Shown: positions 44,387 to 53,798 of the stretch, piece by piece
Position numbering within the stretch: the stretch's first letter is position 1
Layout of the letters: each line of letters starts with the position of its first letter
Origin: CAXBGS01 sp963975425
GTDB lineage: Bacteria; Planctomycetota; Planctomycetia; Pirellulales; Pirellulaceae
Length of the DNA stretch: 64,000 nt
Reading direction: 5' to 3'
Assembly: GCA_963975425.1 (NCBI GenBank)
Contig: CAXBGS010000002.1
Coordinates: 558,001-622,000 of the forward strand
The notes under the pieces: generated by a model
What the model was told of the DNA's origin: nothing
Database searches by the model: none
Seen by the model: only the letters and a program-made list of their open reading frames with translations
Made by a program: the position numbers and the translations under genes

Positions 44387-44486
44387 GACAATCGTCGTCG
44401 TCTCGTGTTTCGGCCAAGCCGGAACATGCCCGCCAAATCATGCCCCGCCGACGGGCAAGGGTGACTGCGGACTGCACCAACAGGTT

Positions 44487-47400
44487 CTAAACCGCGAGAG
44501 GCACGTCCGAGGTTTGTGACGGGGCGTTTTCGGCAAAGTATTCCTCATCTTCCTCGTCGATTATTTCGCCGGTGGCGATCAGGGAATACAGCGTTGGCCC
44601 CAAGACCAAGACGATTGCGGTCGCCAACATCAGACCAAAACTTAAACTCGCGGCCATCGGGACAACGACCATCGCTTGGCGAGACTGTTCCAACAAAATT
44701 GGCAACATTCCCGCGATGGTGGTGACGGACGTCAAGATCACCGGCCTAAATCGGCGGCGACCTGCGTCAATCAATGCGTCGTGCATCGCCATTCCGGCTT
44801 GGCGGCGGCGATTGGCAAAGTCCACCAACACGATCGAGTCATTCACGACCACGCCCGACAAAGCGACGATTCCGAAAATGCTGAACAGGGTTAACTGCAG
44901 CCCCATCACCACATGGCCCAGGATGGCACCGATGAATCCGAACGGGATGATCGACAAGATCAAGAGCGCTTGGCTGTAAGATCGAAACTGGATCGTCAGC
45001 AGCAGAAACATGCCTGCAAGTGCGCCGCAAAAACCCAAGGTCAGGTTGTTGACCGATTCGGTGGTCTGTTCTTGCTGACCCTGCCAGCGGAAACGGACAT
45101 TGGGAAACTCGGCTTGCAACTCGGGTAAGAAATGCTGGTCCAAGTCTTGCACGATGTTGTAGGCATTGCCGGATTCTTCATCGACATCAGCGGTCACAAT
45201 GATCGATCGCATCTGGTCGATCCGCGAAATTTCGGCGGGGCCTCGCTCGATCGCGATATCGACCAGTTCCGTTAGTGGTCGCTCGTCTCCATCGTCCAAT
45301 CGCACACGGATGTCATCGAAACCCGCCAGCGACTCTCGTTCCTCACGCGGATAGCGGACTCGCAGTTGCACTTCGTGACGACCTCGCTGCAACCGCATCA
45401 CCTCATCGCCGTAATACGAGGCGCGGACCGTGCCGGCCAGGTCGGCGAGCGTCACGCCCATGGCCTGGGCGTCGTCTCTAATTCGCAATTGGTATTCCCA
45501 CTTGCCCGGATGGCTGTCCGTTGCGATATCGTCAACCGAGTCGTATTCGCGGAGCTTTTGTTGGACGCGAGCGACCGCTTGGTTGACCTCATCCAAGTAT
45601 TCGCTGCCAGCCATCAAACGCAATTCGATTGCGTTGCCGGCCGGACCGCCACGTCCTCCGAATGAAACGGATTCGGCACCTGGAAATCGCCCGGCCGCTT
45701 GCCGCCACCGCTGGGTGATTTCTTGGCCCCAGATTTCTCGGTCTTCCACCGGCACCAGACGAACGGAGACACCGCCGACGTGGCTTCCCGATGACGCGTC
45801 GCCACCGCCACCAAAACCGGCAACCGGGCCGCGACCAACGGTTCGGTGCGTGTACATCACAATACTGTCTGGATGCGTGGTCAGTCCTTCCTCGGCCGCC
45901 TCGCGTCCGACTTTCAAGATGGCGTCCTCGATCCGGCGCGTTGCCTCATCGGCTAGCGAAGCAGGTGTCCCGTCGGGATATTTCACTTCGGCGGTTAGCG
46001 ATGACTGGTCGACGCGTGGAAAAATCAAAAAGGGAACAATCCCAGAGCGAACGATTCCGACCGACACCAACAACAGGCCGACACACAGCGAAAGCACGAT
46101 GATCTGATTGCGAAGCGCCCACCGCAATACGACCAAATAAATCGACTCGATGAACCAATCCAAAAATGTCGTGACGGCTCGATTGATTTGCGCAAACAAC
46201 CAGCCGATGGGACGAAACGGAATCAATAGAAACGAAAGTGATTTCAACAGCCAACCGGGGCGATGTCCCAAGTGTGCCGGCAAGATCGTGAGGCTTTCGA
46301 CGAGCGACAAGATCAGCATCGCACCGACACACGCGGGCAATGCCGCGGCGAGCCGCTGCAACCGGCCCTCTAAATACATGACTGGCAGGAATGCGATCAC
46401 CGTTGTGGCGACCGACGTGACGACCGCCGGCATGACTTCGTAAGCTCCATCGATGGCGGCGCTCATCAGACCTTTGCCTTGCTCGCGATGCACAAAAATG
46501 TTTTCACCGATCACGATGGCGTCATCGACCACGATTCCCAGAGCGATCAGAAATGCGAACATGGTCGTCATGTTCAGCGTATGCCCCGAGTAAAGCATGA
46601 ACGCAGAGGCGCCCAGCAACGAGATGGGAATTCCCAGTGCGACCCAGAACGCCAGCCGCATTTCCAAAAAGATTGCCAACATCAAAAAGACCAGACAAAG
46701 TCCCATCCAGCCGTTTTTAGCCAACATGCTAAGACGGCTGCGGACCGGTTCGGACGAATCACTGAGTACGACCAAGTCGTATCCGTCTGGCATTTGCCGA
46801 TTGTCGATAAAGTCAAACACCTCGTCGGCGACCGAGACCAGATCGTCCGTTTCCGTCGCGTCAACGCTGATCATTAGCGCGGGTCGCTTGTCCAATTCAC
46901 TGACGAAGATTTCATCGGTAAATTCGTCACGCACCATTCCCAAGTCGCCGATCCGTAACACCACCCCGTCCGGACGGGTGACCAACGGAATTTCAGCGAT
47001 TTCTTCGCCGATCTCTCGACGATTGGCACCACGCAACAAAATTTCCTGCGATTCGGTGCGCAGCGTTCCGCCGGGAATTTCTAGATTTTCACGGCGAACG
47101 ATGTTGGCGACTTGCGGCAGCGTCAGGTTGTATTGACGAAGCGTTTTTTCCGAAATTTCGATGTCGATTTGGTATGCAGGAACGCCGGTCAAGTCGGCTT
47201 GCGTCACCGACGGCAACATCATCAAGTCCGCGCGGACACGTTCGGCGACATCTCGCAGTTTCAATCGTGCATCCACGCCATCGGTGTTGGGGCCGACGAC
47301 ACCCAAGCGAACCGCCGAACGAAAACTACTGCTCTGTCGAATGTCGGGTTCTTCGGCCAGTTCGGGAAGGCTGGGAATTTGATCAATCTGCGATCGGACT

Positions 47401-47732
47401 TCGGCCAGGATGCGCTGTGCACCCTGCTCATCGATGTTACTATCGAGCTCGAGGACGACCGAACCGGAACCCTCCCGGGCCGACGAAGTCATTTCGTCGA
47501 CGCCCTCGATTGTCCGCACCGCCTCTTCCACTTTTTCTAGAATCGCCGCTTCGACTTCTTCTGGCGAAGCGCCGGGATACTGGACGGTGACAAAAATCGA
47601 TTCGAGTTCATAGTTTGGAAAAAACTCGCGTCGCAAATTCATAAACGACCATGCACCAACCACCAGCGTGGCGGCCATGATGATGTTCATCGCAGGTGCG
47701 TTCCGGACGCTCCACCGAATGATCGATCTCAT
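44487..47732 (-). CDS. RND family efflux transporter permease
   Basis: 1081 residues, full length, about 12 membrane segments. TM4 keeps the proton-relay pair (GIVVDDAIVIGENIFVHREQ, ~397-416) and the C-terminal bundle has VVVNDSIVLVDFANRRR. The N-terminal periplasmic loop begins with MNLRREFFPNYELESIFVTV-type sequence (res ~31-50). It works with the adaptor encoded immediately upstream, whose stop overlaps its start by 4 bases (47729-47732); an outer-membrane TolC-like gene is not in the window. Substrate unknown; multidrug or lipid-type export are both possible. Confidence 0.94.
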   Translation of the reverse strand: MRSIIRWSVRNAPAMNIIMAATLVVGAWSFMNLRREFFPNYELESIFVTVQYPGASPEEVEAAILEKVEEAVRTIEGVDEMTSSAREGSGSVVLELDSNIDEQGAQRILAEVRSQIDQIPSLPELAEEPDIRQSSSFRSAVRLGVVGPNTDGVDARLKLRDVAERVRADLMMLPSVTQADLTGVPAYQIDIEISEKTLRQYNLTLPQVANIVRRENLEIPGGTLRTESQEILLRGANRREIGEEIAEIPLVTRPDGVVLRIGDLGMVRDEFTDEIFVSELDKRPALMISVDATETDDLVSVADEVFDFIDNRQMPDGYDLVVLSDSSEPVRSRLSMLAKNGWMGLCLVFLMLAIFLEMRLAFWVALGIPISLLGASAFMLYSGHTLNMTTMFAFLIALGIVVDDAIVIGENIFVHREQGKGLMSAAIDGAYEVMPAVVTSVATTVIAFLPVMYLEGRLQRLAAALPACVGAMLILSLVESLTILPAHLGHRPGWLLKSLSFLLIPFRPIGWLFAQINRAVTTFLDWFIESIYLVVLRWALRNQIIVLSLCVGLLLVSVGIVRSGIVPFLIFPRVDQSSLTAEVKYPDGTPASLADEATRRIEDAILKVGREAAEEGLTTHPDSIVMYTHRTVGRGPVAGFGGGGDASSGSHVGGVSVRLVPVEDREIWGQEITQRWRQAAGRFPGAESVSFGGRGGPAGNAIELRLMAGSEYLDEVNQAVARVQQKLREYDSVDDIATDSHPGKWEYQLRIRDDAQAMGVTLADLAGTVRASYYGDEVMRLQRGRHEVQLRVRYPREERESLAGFDDIRVRLDDGDERPLTELVDIAIERGPAEISRIDQMRSIIVTADVDEESGNAYNIVQDLDQHFLPELQAEFPNVRFRWQGQQEQTTESVNNLTLGFCGALAGMFLLLTIQFRSYSQALLILSIIPFGFIGAILGHVVMGLQLTLFSIFGIVALSGVVVNDSIVLVDFANRRRQAGMAMHDALIDAGRRRFRPVILTSVTTIAGMLPILLEQSRQAMVVVPMAASLSFGLMLATAIVLVLGPTLYSLIATGEIIDEEDEEYFAENAPSQTSDVPLAV

Positions 47733-49267
47733 GAGTCAATCTCCGGGCTAGCCGGTTTCGTCGAATTCTGTGACGGATTTGACGGCGGTTGGCCGCCCGC
47801 TGCCGGGGCACCTGGTTTCTGAGCGCCCAATTTCTGGCCTTCTGTTTTCTGGCCATCTGCGGGCTTACCAGGTGCCGGCTTGGCAGCTGATCCGCCTTTC
47901 GCGCCACCGCCGGTGGTCACCGTCAAACCGTCACTTGCACCTGGAACCGGGGACGTGATCACCTGGTCTTGGCTGGAAAGTTGTTTCGACTGTACCACGG
48001 TGTCGCCTTCAATCCTGCTGACGACGTCAACCTTTGCGACCCGCAGTAGACCTGCATCATTTAGCCAAACACGTTTGCCCGGTCGAATTGCACGGTTTGG
48101 CAAACGGAACAACTCGCCATCGGGAACGGTTTCGATGTATACCGAGACAAACATGCCACGAATCAACGCCTGTGAGCCTTGCGGACGATCGCTGGAATCA
48201 TCACCGAATCGAGCAACCGAGTCGAGATTGTTAACACGGAACAAACACGGGACGGTTCTCGTATTGTCGTCGATTCCCGCACCATCGACTCGTTCAAAGA
48301 CGGCGTCCCACTGATGTTGGCGGTTGCCGATGTCGAACCGGATGACTGCCGAGATGGGTTTGGAATCGTCACGATGGTTCCAAACCCAGTGCATCTCGTC
48401 GGTGGTTAGATTGCAACGGACTTCCATTGCCGATGCGTCTTCGATCGCCGCGAAGACTTGTCCCGGCGAAACATAGGCTTGCTCCTCGACCATCGATCGC
48501 GAAACCATTCCGTCGACGGGTGCAGCGATGACGGTTCTGGACAAATCCAGTTTTGCCCGCTCGAGTTCAACCTTTGTCAAATTGCGTCGTTGCTCTAACA
48601 GCGCTTTTTGCGCCGCGAAGCTTCGCAATTCGTTTTCGACACGAACGACGGCGGATCGCGCGGCCAATTCAGCGCGTTTAGCGGTTTCCATTTCCGATGC
48701 CGAACTGGCATTGCGAGCGCGTAAGCTTTCGACACGTTTGAGTTCGGCGCGCTGCAGGTCCAACTCTTCCTTGGATAGTGTCAGCATTTCCTTTGTATTG
48801 GCGACCGTGATATCCAGCGCGTCCAGTTCGGCGATCGCTTGGCTTTCGAGCGACTCGAGTCGGCGGACTTCGATTTCGTATTCGGTCGGATCGATCTTGA
48901 TCAACGTTTCGCCACGGCGAACGCGTCGGCCGGCGCGAAGATTCTCGGACTGCTCAATCACGCGGCCCCGGACTTCGGCCGCGAGCGATATCTCGCGAAA
49001 TGGGACAACGACACCATTCGTTTCGATCATGACGGCACCTCGGTGCTCGCGGATCGGCTCTGTTGTAACGGCGACGCCGACAGGTTTGGGTGGCGGCTTT
49101 CGACTCGGTGCTTCTCCCGTCCCCAGGAACAGGAACGCCGCCACCGAAGCCGCAACGATGCCGAGCGAAAGAACACCCTTGGTGACATTGCCAGCGATAG
49201 AAGACCTCGCCGGATCATCAACATCGTCGCCATTGGAAATCGCCGAGTCGTCCAGCTTTTTGTCCAT
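47729..49267 (-). CDS. RND efflux periplasmic adaptor (membrane fusion protein)
   Basis: 512 residues. One N-terminal membrane segment (SLGIVAASVAAFLFLG, ~34-49) is followed by a lipoyl-like beta domain, an alpha-helical hairpin (~125-215, many Glu/Leu/Arg heptads), a second lipoyl half (VIAAPVDGMVSRSMVEEQAY) and the beta-barrel domain. The last ~60 residues are a low-complexity Lys/Gly/Pro/Gln tail with GQK repeats, not usual for the family. It bridges the permease to an outer-membrane channel. Translationally coupled to the permease gene. Confidence 0.93.
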   Translation of the reverse strand: MDKKLDDSAISNGDDVDDPARSSIAGNVTKGVLSLGIVAASVAAFLFLGTGEAPSRKPPPKPVGVAVTTEPIREHRGAVMIETNGVVVPFREISLAAEVRGRVIEQSENLRAGRRVRRGETLIKIDPTEYEIEVRRLESLESQAIAELDALDITVANTKEMLTLSKEELDLQRAELKRVESLRARNASSASEMETAKRAELAARSAVVRVENELRSFAAQKALLEQRRNLTKVELERAKLDLSRTVIAAPVDGMVSRSMVEEQAYVSPGQVFAAIEDASAMEVRCNLTTDEMHWVWNHRDDSKPISAVIRFDIGNRQHQWDAVFERVDGAGIDDNTRTVPCLFRVNNLDSVARFGDDSSDRPQGSQALIRGMFVSVYIETVPDGELFRLPNRAIRPGKRVWLNDAGLLRVAKVDVVSRIEGDTVVQSKQLSSQDQVITSPVPGASDGLTVTTGGGAKGGSAAKPAPGKPADGQKTEGQKLGAQKPGAPAAGGQPPSNPSQNSTKPASPEIDS

Positions 49268-49732
49268 GCCTGTTTAGTCCGAATGCCGAGGCAGCGTGTT
49301 GAAACCCCTCACAAGCGACGCGGTTTGACAAGGAAAACGGCTGCCGATGTGACGAAGAGATGCTCTGAAACAGTTTAATCGCTGACGCACGGAGAATGTC
49401 ATTTTAGATACCGAGAGCTTCACCGTTGACGCCGAGTTGATTTAAGATGCCGATGCCTCGTCCGGGTCCGCCGTTGCGATGGGTCCCGACCGGTCGTTAG
49501 GATTCGTCCAGAGCATCCCTGCGGACTGGATCGACCAGATCGGGCTTGGACGCAACAGGGAACCAAACGCACGGGGTATCAGTCGGACTGGGAACCAAAC
49601 GATTCAGTGATGGTTGAGCCCGCCGTGACAGAGCCCATCGGACACTCCGCTCGCCTGGATCATTCCGGCCTTGATCAAACGCCCCAGACAATCAAACGCC
49701 CCAACCGACCAAGCACACGAAAGCAAACGGTG
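49268..49732. other. Gene-free stretch between adaptor and VOC gene
   Basis: No supported gene; a VOC-frame extension back to 49607 has no protein character. Divergent promoters for the RND pair and the VOC gene must lie here, but I could not pick convincing -35/-10 elements. Confidence 0.5.
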
Positions 49733-50104
49733 ATGAAAGCGACACAACTGAATCATGTGGCCATTCACGTGGCCGATGTTGACGCGAGTATCGCGTTTTA
49801 TCGAGATGCGATGCGATTACCAATGATGGATCGTCCCGCGTTTGATTTTCCAGGCGCGTGGTTCCGGCTTGGCGATGATCAAGAACTGCACCTGATCGGC
49901 GATCGAGATCAACCGGTGCACTCTCACCACCGCGGGGGCCACTTCGCGCTGATGGTCGATTCGCTGGACCAGTGGGAGAAAAACTTGGATGAGCACGGCG
50001 TGACACGCCTGCCACGCAAAACACGACCTGATGGTGCTTTGCAAACATTTGTTCAGGACCCTGACGGACACTGGGTCGAACTTTGCGTCCCGCCGCCGAG
50101 CTAG
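49733..50104 (+). CDS. VOC (glyoxalase/bleomycin resistance) family protein
   Basis: 123 residues from ATG 49733, the usual size for a single VOC module. It has the paired beta-alpha-beta-beta-beta pattern: NHVAIHVADVDASIAFYRDA at the start (metal-type His at residue ~8) and the C-terminal FVQDPDGHWVELCVPP with the conserved Glu (~118). These are metal-dependent lyases, isomerases or dioxygenases, and this one cannot be assigned. A 19-bp tandem repeat begins at its stop codon. No operon partner is obvious. Confidence 0.88.
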   Translation: MKATQLNHVAIHVADVDASIAFYRDAMRLPMMDRPAFDFPGAWFRLGDDQELHLIGDRDQPVHSHHRGGHFALMVDSLDQWEKNLDEHGVTRLPRKTRPDGALQTFVQDPDGHWVELCVPPPS

Positions 50105-50150
50105 ACAGACAGCACAGAGCTAGACAGACAGCACAGGGCTAGACAGACGG
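50100..50150. repeat. 19-bp tandem repeat starting at the VOC stop codon, 2.7 copies
   Basis: Unit gctagacagacagcacaga at 50100-50118 and 50119-50137, then a partial copy to 50150. The VOC stop TAG (50102-50104) is in the first copy. Confidence 0.92.
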
Positions 50151-50285
50151 AACCGAACCAGGAAGTCAGCTTTGCGTTGGGGCCGTTCGGCGCGATCGAT
50201 CTCGCTTGCGCCCTGACTGGCTCGGCCCGAGTTTCATTGAAATCGCCAAACCGCGAAACTCATCAGCGAGTCCGTTGGCGAAAGA

Positions 50286-50588
50286 TTACAGGTGTTCGGC
50301 GACCGGCAAGACCATGATCTTTCCGTCGCCGATCCGGCCGCTTCGCGTCACCGAGACAATTTTCTCGATCACTTCGTCCAAACGGGCGTCGTCGACCCAC
50401 ATGGTGATTTCGACCTTGGGAACGAACGCTTCTCGATACTCGGTTTCCTGGTATTGGTCCAAGTAACTTTTCTGGCGCCCGTAACCTTTCACTTCTGCGA
50501 CGCTAAGGGCTTCTAAGGGCGCGCGTCGAAGACTCGCCAAGACTTGCTCGGCGAGATGGGGTCGGACGATGGTGACGATTTGCTTCAC
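50286..50588 (-). CDS. PII-type nitrogen regulatory protein
   Basis: 100 residues, slightly shorter than the usual 112. T-loop region with QETEYREAFVPKVEI (the Tyr of EY is at the position uridylylated in GlnB) preceded by GYGRQKSY; B-loop TRSGRIGDGKIMVLP (~81-95). PII proteins sense ATP/ADP and 2-oxoglutarate and control nitrogen-related partners. Gene is alone: no amtB, glnA or nitrogen genes next to it, and it is divergent from pckA, about 170 bases away. Nitrogen role inferred from family only. Confidence 0.9.
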   Translation of the reverse strand: MKQIVTIVRPHLAEQVLASLRRAPLEALSVAEVKGYGRQKSYLDQYQETEYREAFVPKVEITMWVDDARLDEVIEKIVSVTRSGRIGDGKIMVLPVAEHL

Positions 50589-50761
50589 GGCTGAGGTTGT
50601 TTCACAGTTCGGACCGGTGGGTTCCTATCGAGACGGCACCACGACGGTGTTCACCCAACTCTATCTTACGCGAACCCTGGGTCGCTTCCCATCAGTGTGC
50701 GCGCTAAACTGCGGTCGGTGACCAACCAAAGTTCGAACCCCTTAAGCCACAGCAATCTCGA

Positions 50762-52366
50762 ATGAGCGTGAACCCGATTGATTTGACGATTTATGGTCTG
50801 AAGAATGACGACGTGATTCGCAACGCAACGCCGGCGCGACTATACGAATACGCCATTCAAGACGGTCACGCAGCGATCGCGGCCACCGGCGCCCTGGCCA
50901 CCCGCAGTGGGGACAAAACCGGACGTAGCCCGAAAGACAAGCGAATCGTCGACGAACCGACCACCAGCGACGACATTTGGTGGGGCGACATCAATATTCG
51001 GCTGACGGAACGATCATTCGCGATCAATCGCCAACGGGCCATCGATTACCTCAATACGCGCGATCGTATCTTTGTCTTCGACGGTTTTGCCGGCTGGGAC
51101 CCGAAATACCGACTCCGCGTCCGCGTGGTTGCCGAAAGCGCCTATCACGCGTTGTTTATGAACAACATGCTGATCCGTCCCGACGCAAATGAGCTGGCAC
51201 AGTTTGGTGAACCTGATGTGGTGATATTCAATGCGGGTTCGTTCCCGGCTAACCCCTACACGGCGCAAATGACCAGCACGACCAGCATTGACTTGTCGAT
51301 CCCCGATGGGGAATTGGTGATCCTGGGCACGCAATACGCCGGCGAGATGAAGAAGGGTGTCTTTACGGTCATGAATTACTTGATGCCGAAACGCGAAGTG
51401 CTGAGCATGCACTGCAGCGCCAACGCATCGCAGGAAGGCAACGTGACGCTCTTTTTCGGGCTCTCTGGGACGGGCAAGACGACACTTTCGACCGATCCGA
51501 ATCGCAAGTTGATCGGTGACGATGAACACTGTTGGAGCGACGATGGAATTTTCAATATCGAAGGCGGTTGCTATGCGAAAGTTATTCACCTGAGTCAAGA
51601 AAACGAGCCCGAGATTTTTGACGCGGTACGTTACGGCTCGGTCCTCGAGAATGTTGTGTTCGACGAAACGACCCACGAAGTCAACTACGACGACGCATCG
51701 ATCACCGAAAACACGCGAGTCGCTTATCCCATCGAATTCATCGATAACGCCCAAATCCCGTGTGTCGGTGGGCATCCCAAGAATATCGTTTTCCTCACGT
51801 GCGACGCGTTCGGAGTGCTGCCGCCGGTATCAAAACTGACGCCGGAACAGGCGATGTACCACTTCATCAGCGGCTACACCGCCAAGGTTGCGGGAACAGA
51901 AGTCGGAGTCAAAGAGCCGACCGCAACGTTCAGTGCGTGCTTCGGCGCCGCGTTCCTGGTTTGGCATCCGGCAAAATACGCCGAGTTGCTGGCGGACAAG
52001 ATTCGCAAACACGGAAGTCACGTGTGGCTGGTCAATACCGGCTGGTGTGGCGGTGCGTACGGCATTGGCGACCGAATGAGTCTTAAGCATACGCGTGCAA
52101 TCATCGATGCGATTCACGATGGCACCCTTGCGCAAGCGGATTGCCGCAAGGATCCCGTATTCGGTTTTCAAGTGCCACAGACGTGCGGCGAGATGACTTC
52201 GGATATCCTATGGCCGCGCGACGCCTGGGCCGATGGCGATGCGTACGACAGCAGCGCTCAACGACTCGCCGATTTATTCCAACAAAACTTTAAGCAGTTC
52301 GAAGCTGGTGCAAGTGACGCGATTTGCGCCGCGGGCCCCACCGGCGTGAGCGCCCAATCGGAATAA
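50762..52366 (+). CDS. pckA: ATP-dependent phosphoenolpyruvate carboxykinase
   Basis: 534 residues, the family length. Converts oxaloacetate and ATP to phosphoenolpyruvate, CO2 and ADP, the first step of gluconeogenesis. Motifs: RSPKDKRIV (substrate-binding region, ~59-67), the kinase-1a P-loop FGLSGTGKTTLSTDPNR (~237-253), and the metal-ligand block LIGDDEHCWSDDGIFNIEGG (~256-275). It has no linked gene: the following (GGCTK)8 repeat and MFS gene are on the other side of a short gap. Confidence 0.96.
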   Translation: MSVNPIDLTIYGLKNDDVIRNATPARLYEYAIQDGHAAIAATGALATRSGDKTGRSPKDKRIVDEPTTSDDIWWGDINIRLTERSFAINRQRAIDYLNTRDRIFVFDGFAGWDPKYRLRVRVVAESAYHALFMNNMLIRPDANELAQFGEPDVVIFNAGSFPANPYTAQMTSTTSIDLSIPDGELVILGTQYAGEMKKGVFTVMNYLMPKREVLSMHCSANASQEGNVTLFFGLSGTGKTTLSTDPNRKLIGDDEHCWSDDGIFNIEGGCYAKVIHLSQENEPEIFDAVRYGSVLENVVFDETTHEVNYDDASITENTRVAYPIEFIDNAQIPCVGGHPKNIVFLTCDAFGVLPPVSKLTPEQAMYHFISGYTAKVAGTEVGVKEPTATFSACFGAAFLVWHPAKYAELLADKIRKHGSHVWLVNTGWCGGAYGIGDRMSLKHTRAIIDAIHDGTLAQADCRKDPVFGFQVPQTCGEMTSDILWPRDAWADGDAYDSSAQRLADLFQQNFKQFEAGASDAICAAGPTGVSAQSE

Positions 52367-52376
52367 TTCTATTTTC

Positions 52377-52418
52377 GGCTTGGCTTGGCTGGGCTGGGCT
52401 GGGCTGGGCTGGGCTTGG
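52377..52418. repeat. 5-bp tandem repeat, 8 units, after pckA
   Basis: ggctt or ggctg repeated eight times (52377-52416), 10 bases after the pckA stop. Slippage-prone. Confidence 0.93.
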
Positions 52419-52529
52419 AGAAATCGCCGCTGCAACGCTGGGTGGTCGATATCGCTCGCGTTATCAAGTGAAACGAAATCGACTGCTGATTAGAATCATC
52501 GCGCGGGCTTGCCCTGCGCGATGAACGCA

Positions 52530-53798
52530 TCAAGCATCGCCAGACGCGGGTCGAATCGGTTTAGCCGGCCCCAACGTCGTCAGCGAATAACACGCGATTG
52601 CCAATAGGCACGACACACCGACGGCGACAAACATCGTTTGGAAACCAAAGTGCTGGCCAATCACGCCCAACGCTGGTGCGCCGGCGATCGTACCGAGGTC
52701 CAGCATCATCAAAGCCCACACCGAACCGGTCCCCTGGACTTCATGTGGGAATCTGGCAACGGTAAGTGACGTCATCGTGTGGAACATTAGCCCGTGCCCG
52801 GCGCCGGTTAGCAACGCCGGAATGACAATCGCCCAAGGCTGCTCGTTGTTGACCAGCAAATAACTAAACATGCCAAACGACATGAACATTGCGCCAACAA
52901 TCAAGACGCGTTTGGGACCAACGCGATCGGGCAGCCGCCGAAACCCCAGCCTGACCGCGATCGCGACACCGGCATAGCACCAAAAGAACAGCCCGATCAC
53001 CGAAACGCCCTCGATCCGCAACGGACTCCCATCGATAAACGCAGCGAGAAAGATAAACGGCACGGTCATGCAGACTCCAAAGGCAAAGTCAATCAATAGG
53101 ATCATGCCAGGCCAATGCTGGATCGATGTCGCCACAAAATCTCGAAGAGCAACACTACGCTTCGGCCCGTTACGGACCGGTCGCGGCAGGAACAAGAGCA
53201 GCGAGAACGCCACCAAGTTGGCGATTGCGGCGGACACGAACAGCATCGAGAACCCCGCTCGGTCCCGGGCACCGGGGCCCAGCAACAAGTCACCCAAAAG
53301 CGGACCGACCAACATGCCCAAAAAACCGCCCACGCCCAGAATCCCGATCGCCTCGGTCCGACGATCGGCCGGTGCGGTTTGCGAGATATAAGTCAAACTG
53401 CTCGAGAACACGATCGCTGCGCCCAGAAACAGCAAGGACCGCAAGAGATAGATCAATATCCCCACGTCGACCAATACCAAGTTTGCGAACGCGCTGATCG
53501 CGAACACCATATAACCAAGCGCCCACATCGACCTGGCGCCAATCCGGTTGATCCACTGGGCCATCGTCGGGCGCAGCAACAGTCCCATCATCGATCCGAT
53601 TCCCATCACCCAACCGATCTGCTGCAGGCTGCCCCCAAGAAACTCGACCCATCGCGAGTAGTGAGCCATCAACGTATTGGCGATGACGAAACACGTTTGG
53701 CTGGTCAGCGCAATGACAAAGCTGGAATCGTATAAGCGATGCGTCGGTTCTGAGATGCGGATTGCAGGACTGGCCTGCGAGGTGATGTGTCCCATCAA
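52530..53798 (-). CDS. MFS transporter
   Basis: 422 residues with about 12 membrane segments and the usual central cytoplasmic loop (LFLPRPVRNGPKRSVALRDF, ~205-224). The MFS loop-2 signature is weak (WINRIGARSMWALGYMVFA). ATG-type start at 53798 overlaps the end of the sulfatase gene by 4 bases, so the two are translationally coupled. Transport of a sulfated or desulfated compound is a reasonable inference from the pairing, but the substrate cannot be read off. Confidence 0.9.
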   Translation of the reverse strand: MMGHITSQASPAIRISEPTHRLYDSSFVIALTSQTCFVIANTLMAHYSRWVEFLGGSLQQIGWVMGIGSMMGLLLRPTMAQWINRIGARSMWALGYMVFAISAFANLVLVDVGILIYLLRSLLFLGAAIVFSSSLTYISQTAPADRRTEAIGILGVGGFLGMLVGPLLGDLLLGPGARDRAGFSMLFVSAAIANLVAFSLLLFLPRPVRNGPKRSVALRDFVATSIQHWPGMILLIDFAFGVCMTVPFIFLAAFIDGSPLRIEGVSVIGLFFWCYAGVAIAVRLGFRRLPDRVGPKRVLIVGAMFMSFGMFSYLLVNNEQPWAIVIPALLTGAGHGLMFHTMTSLTVARFPHEVQGTGSVWALMMLDLGTIAGAPALGVIGQHFGFQTMFVAVGVSCLLAIACYSLTTLGPAKPIRPASGDA

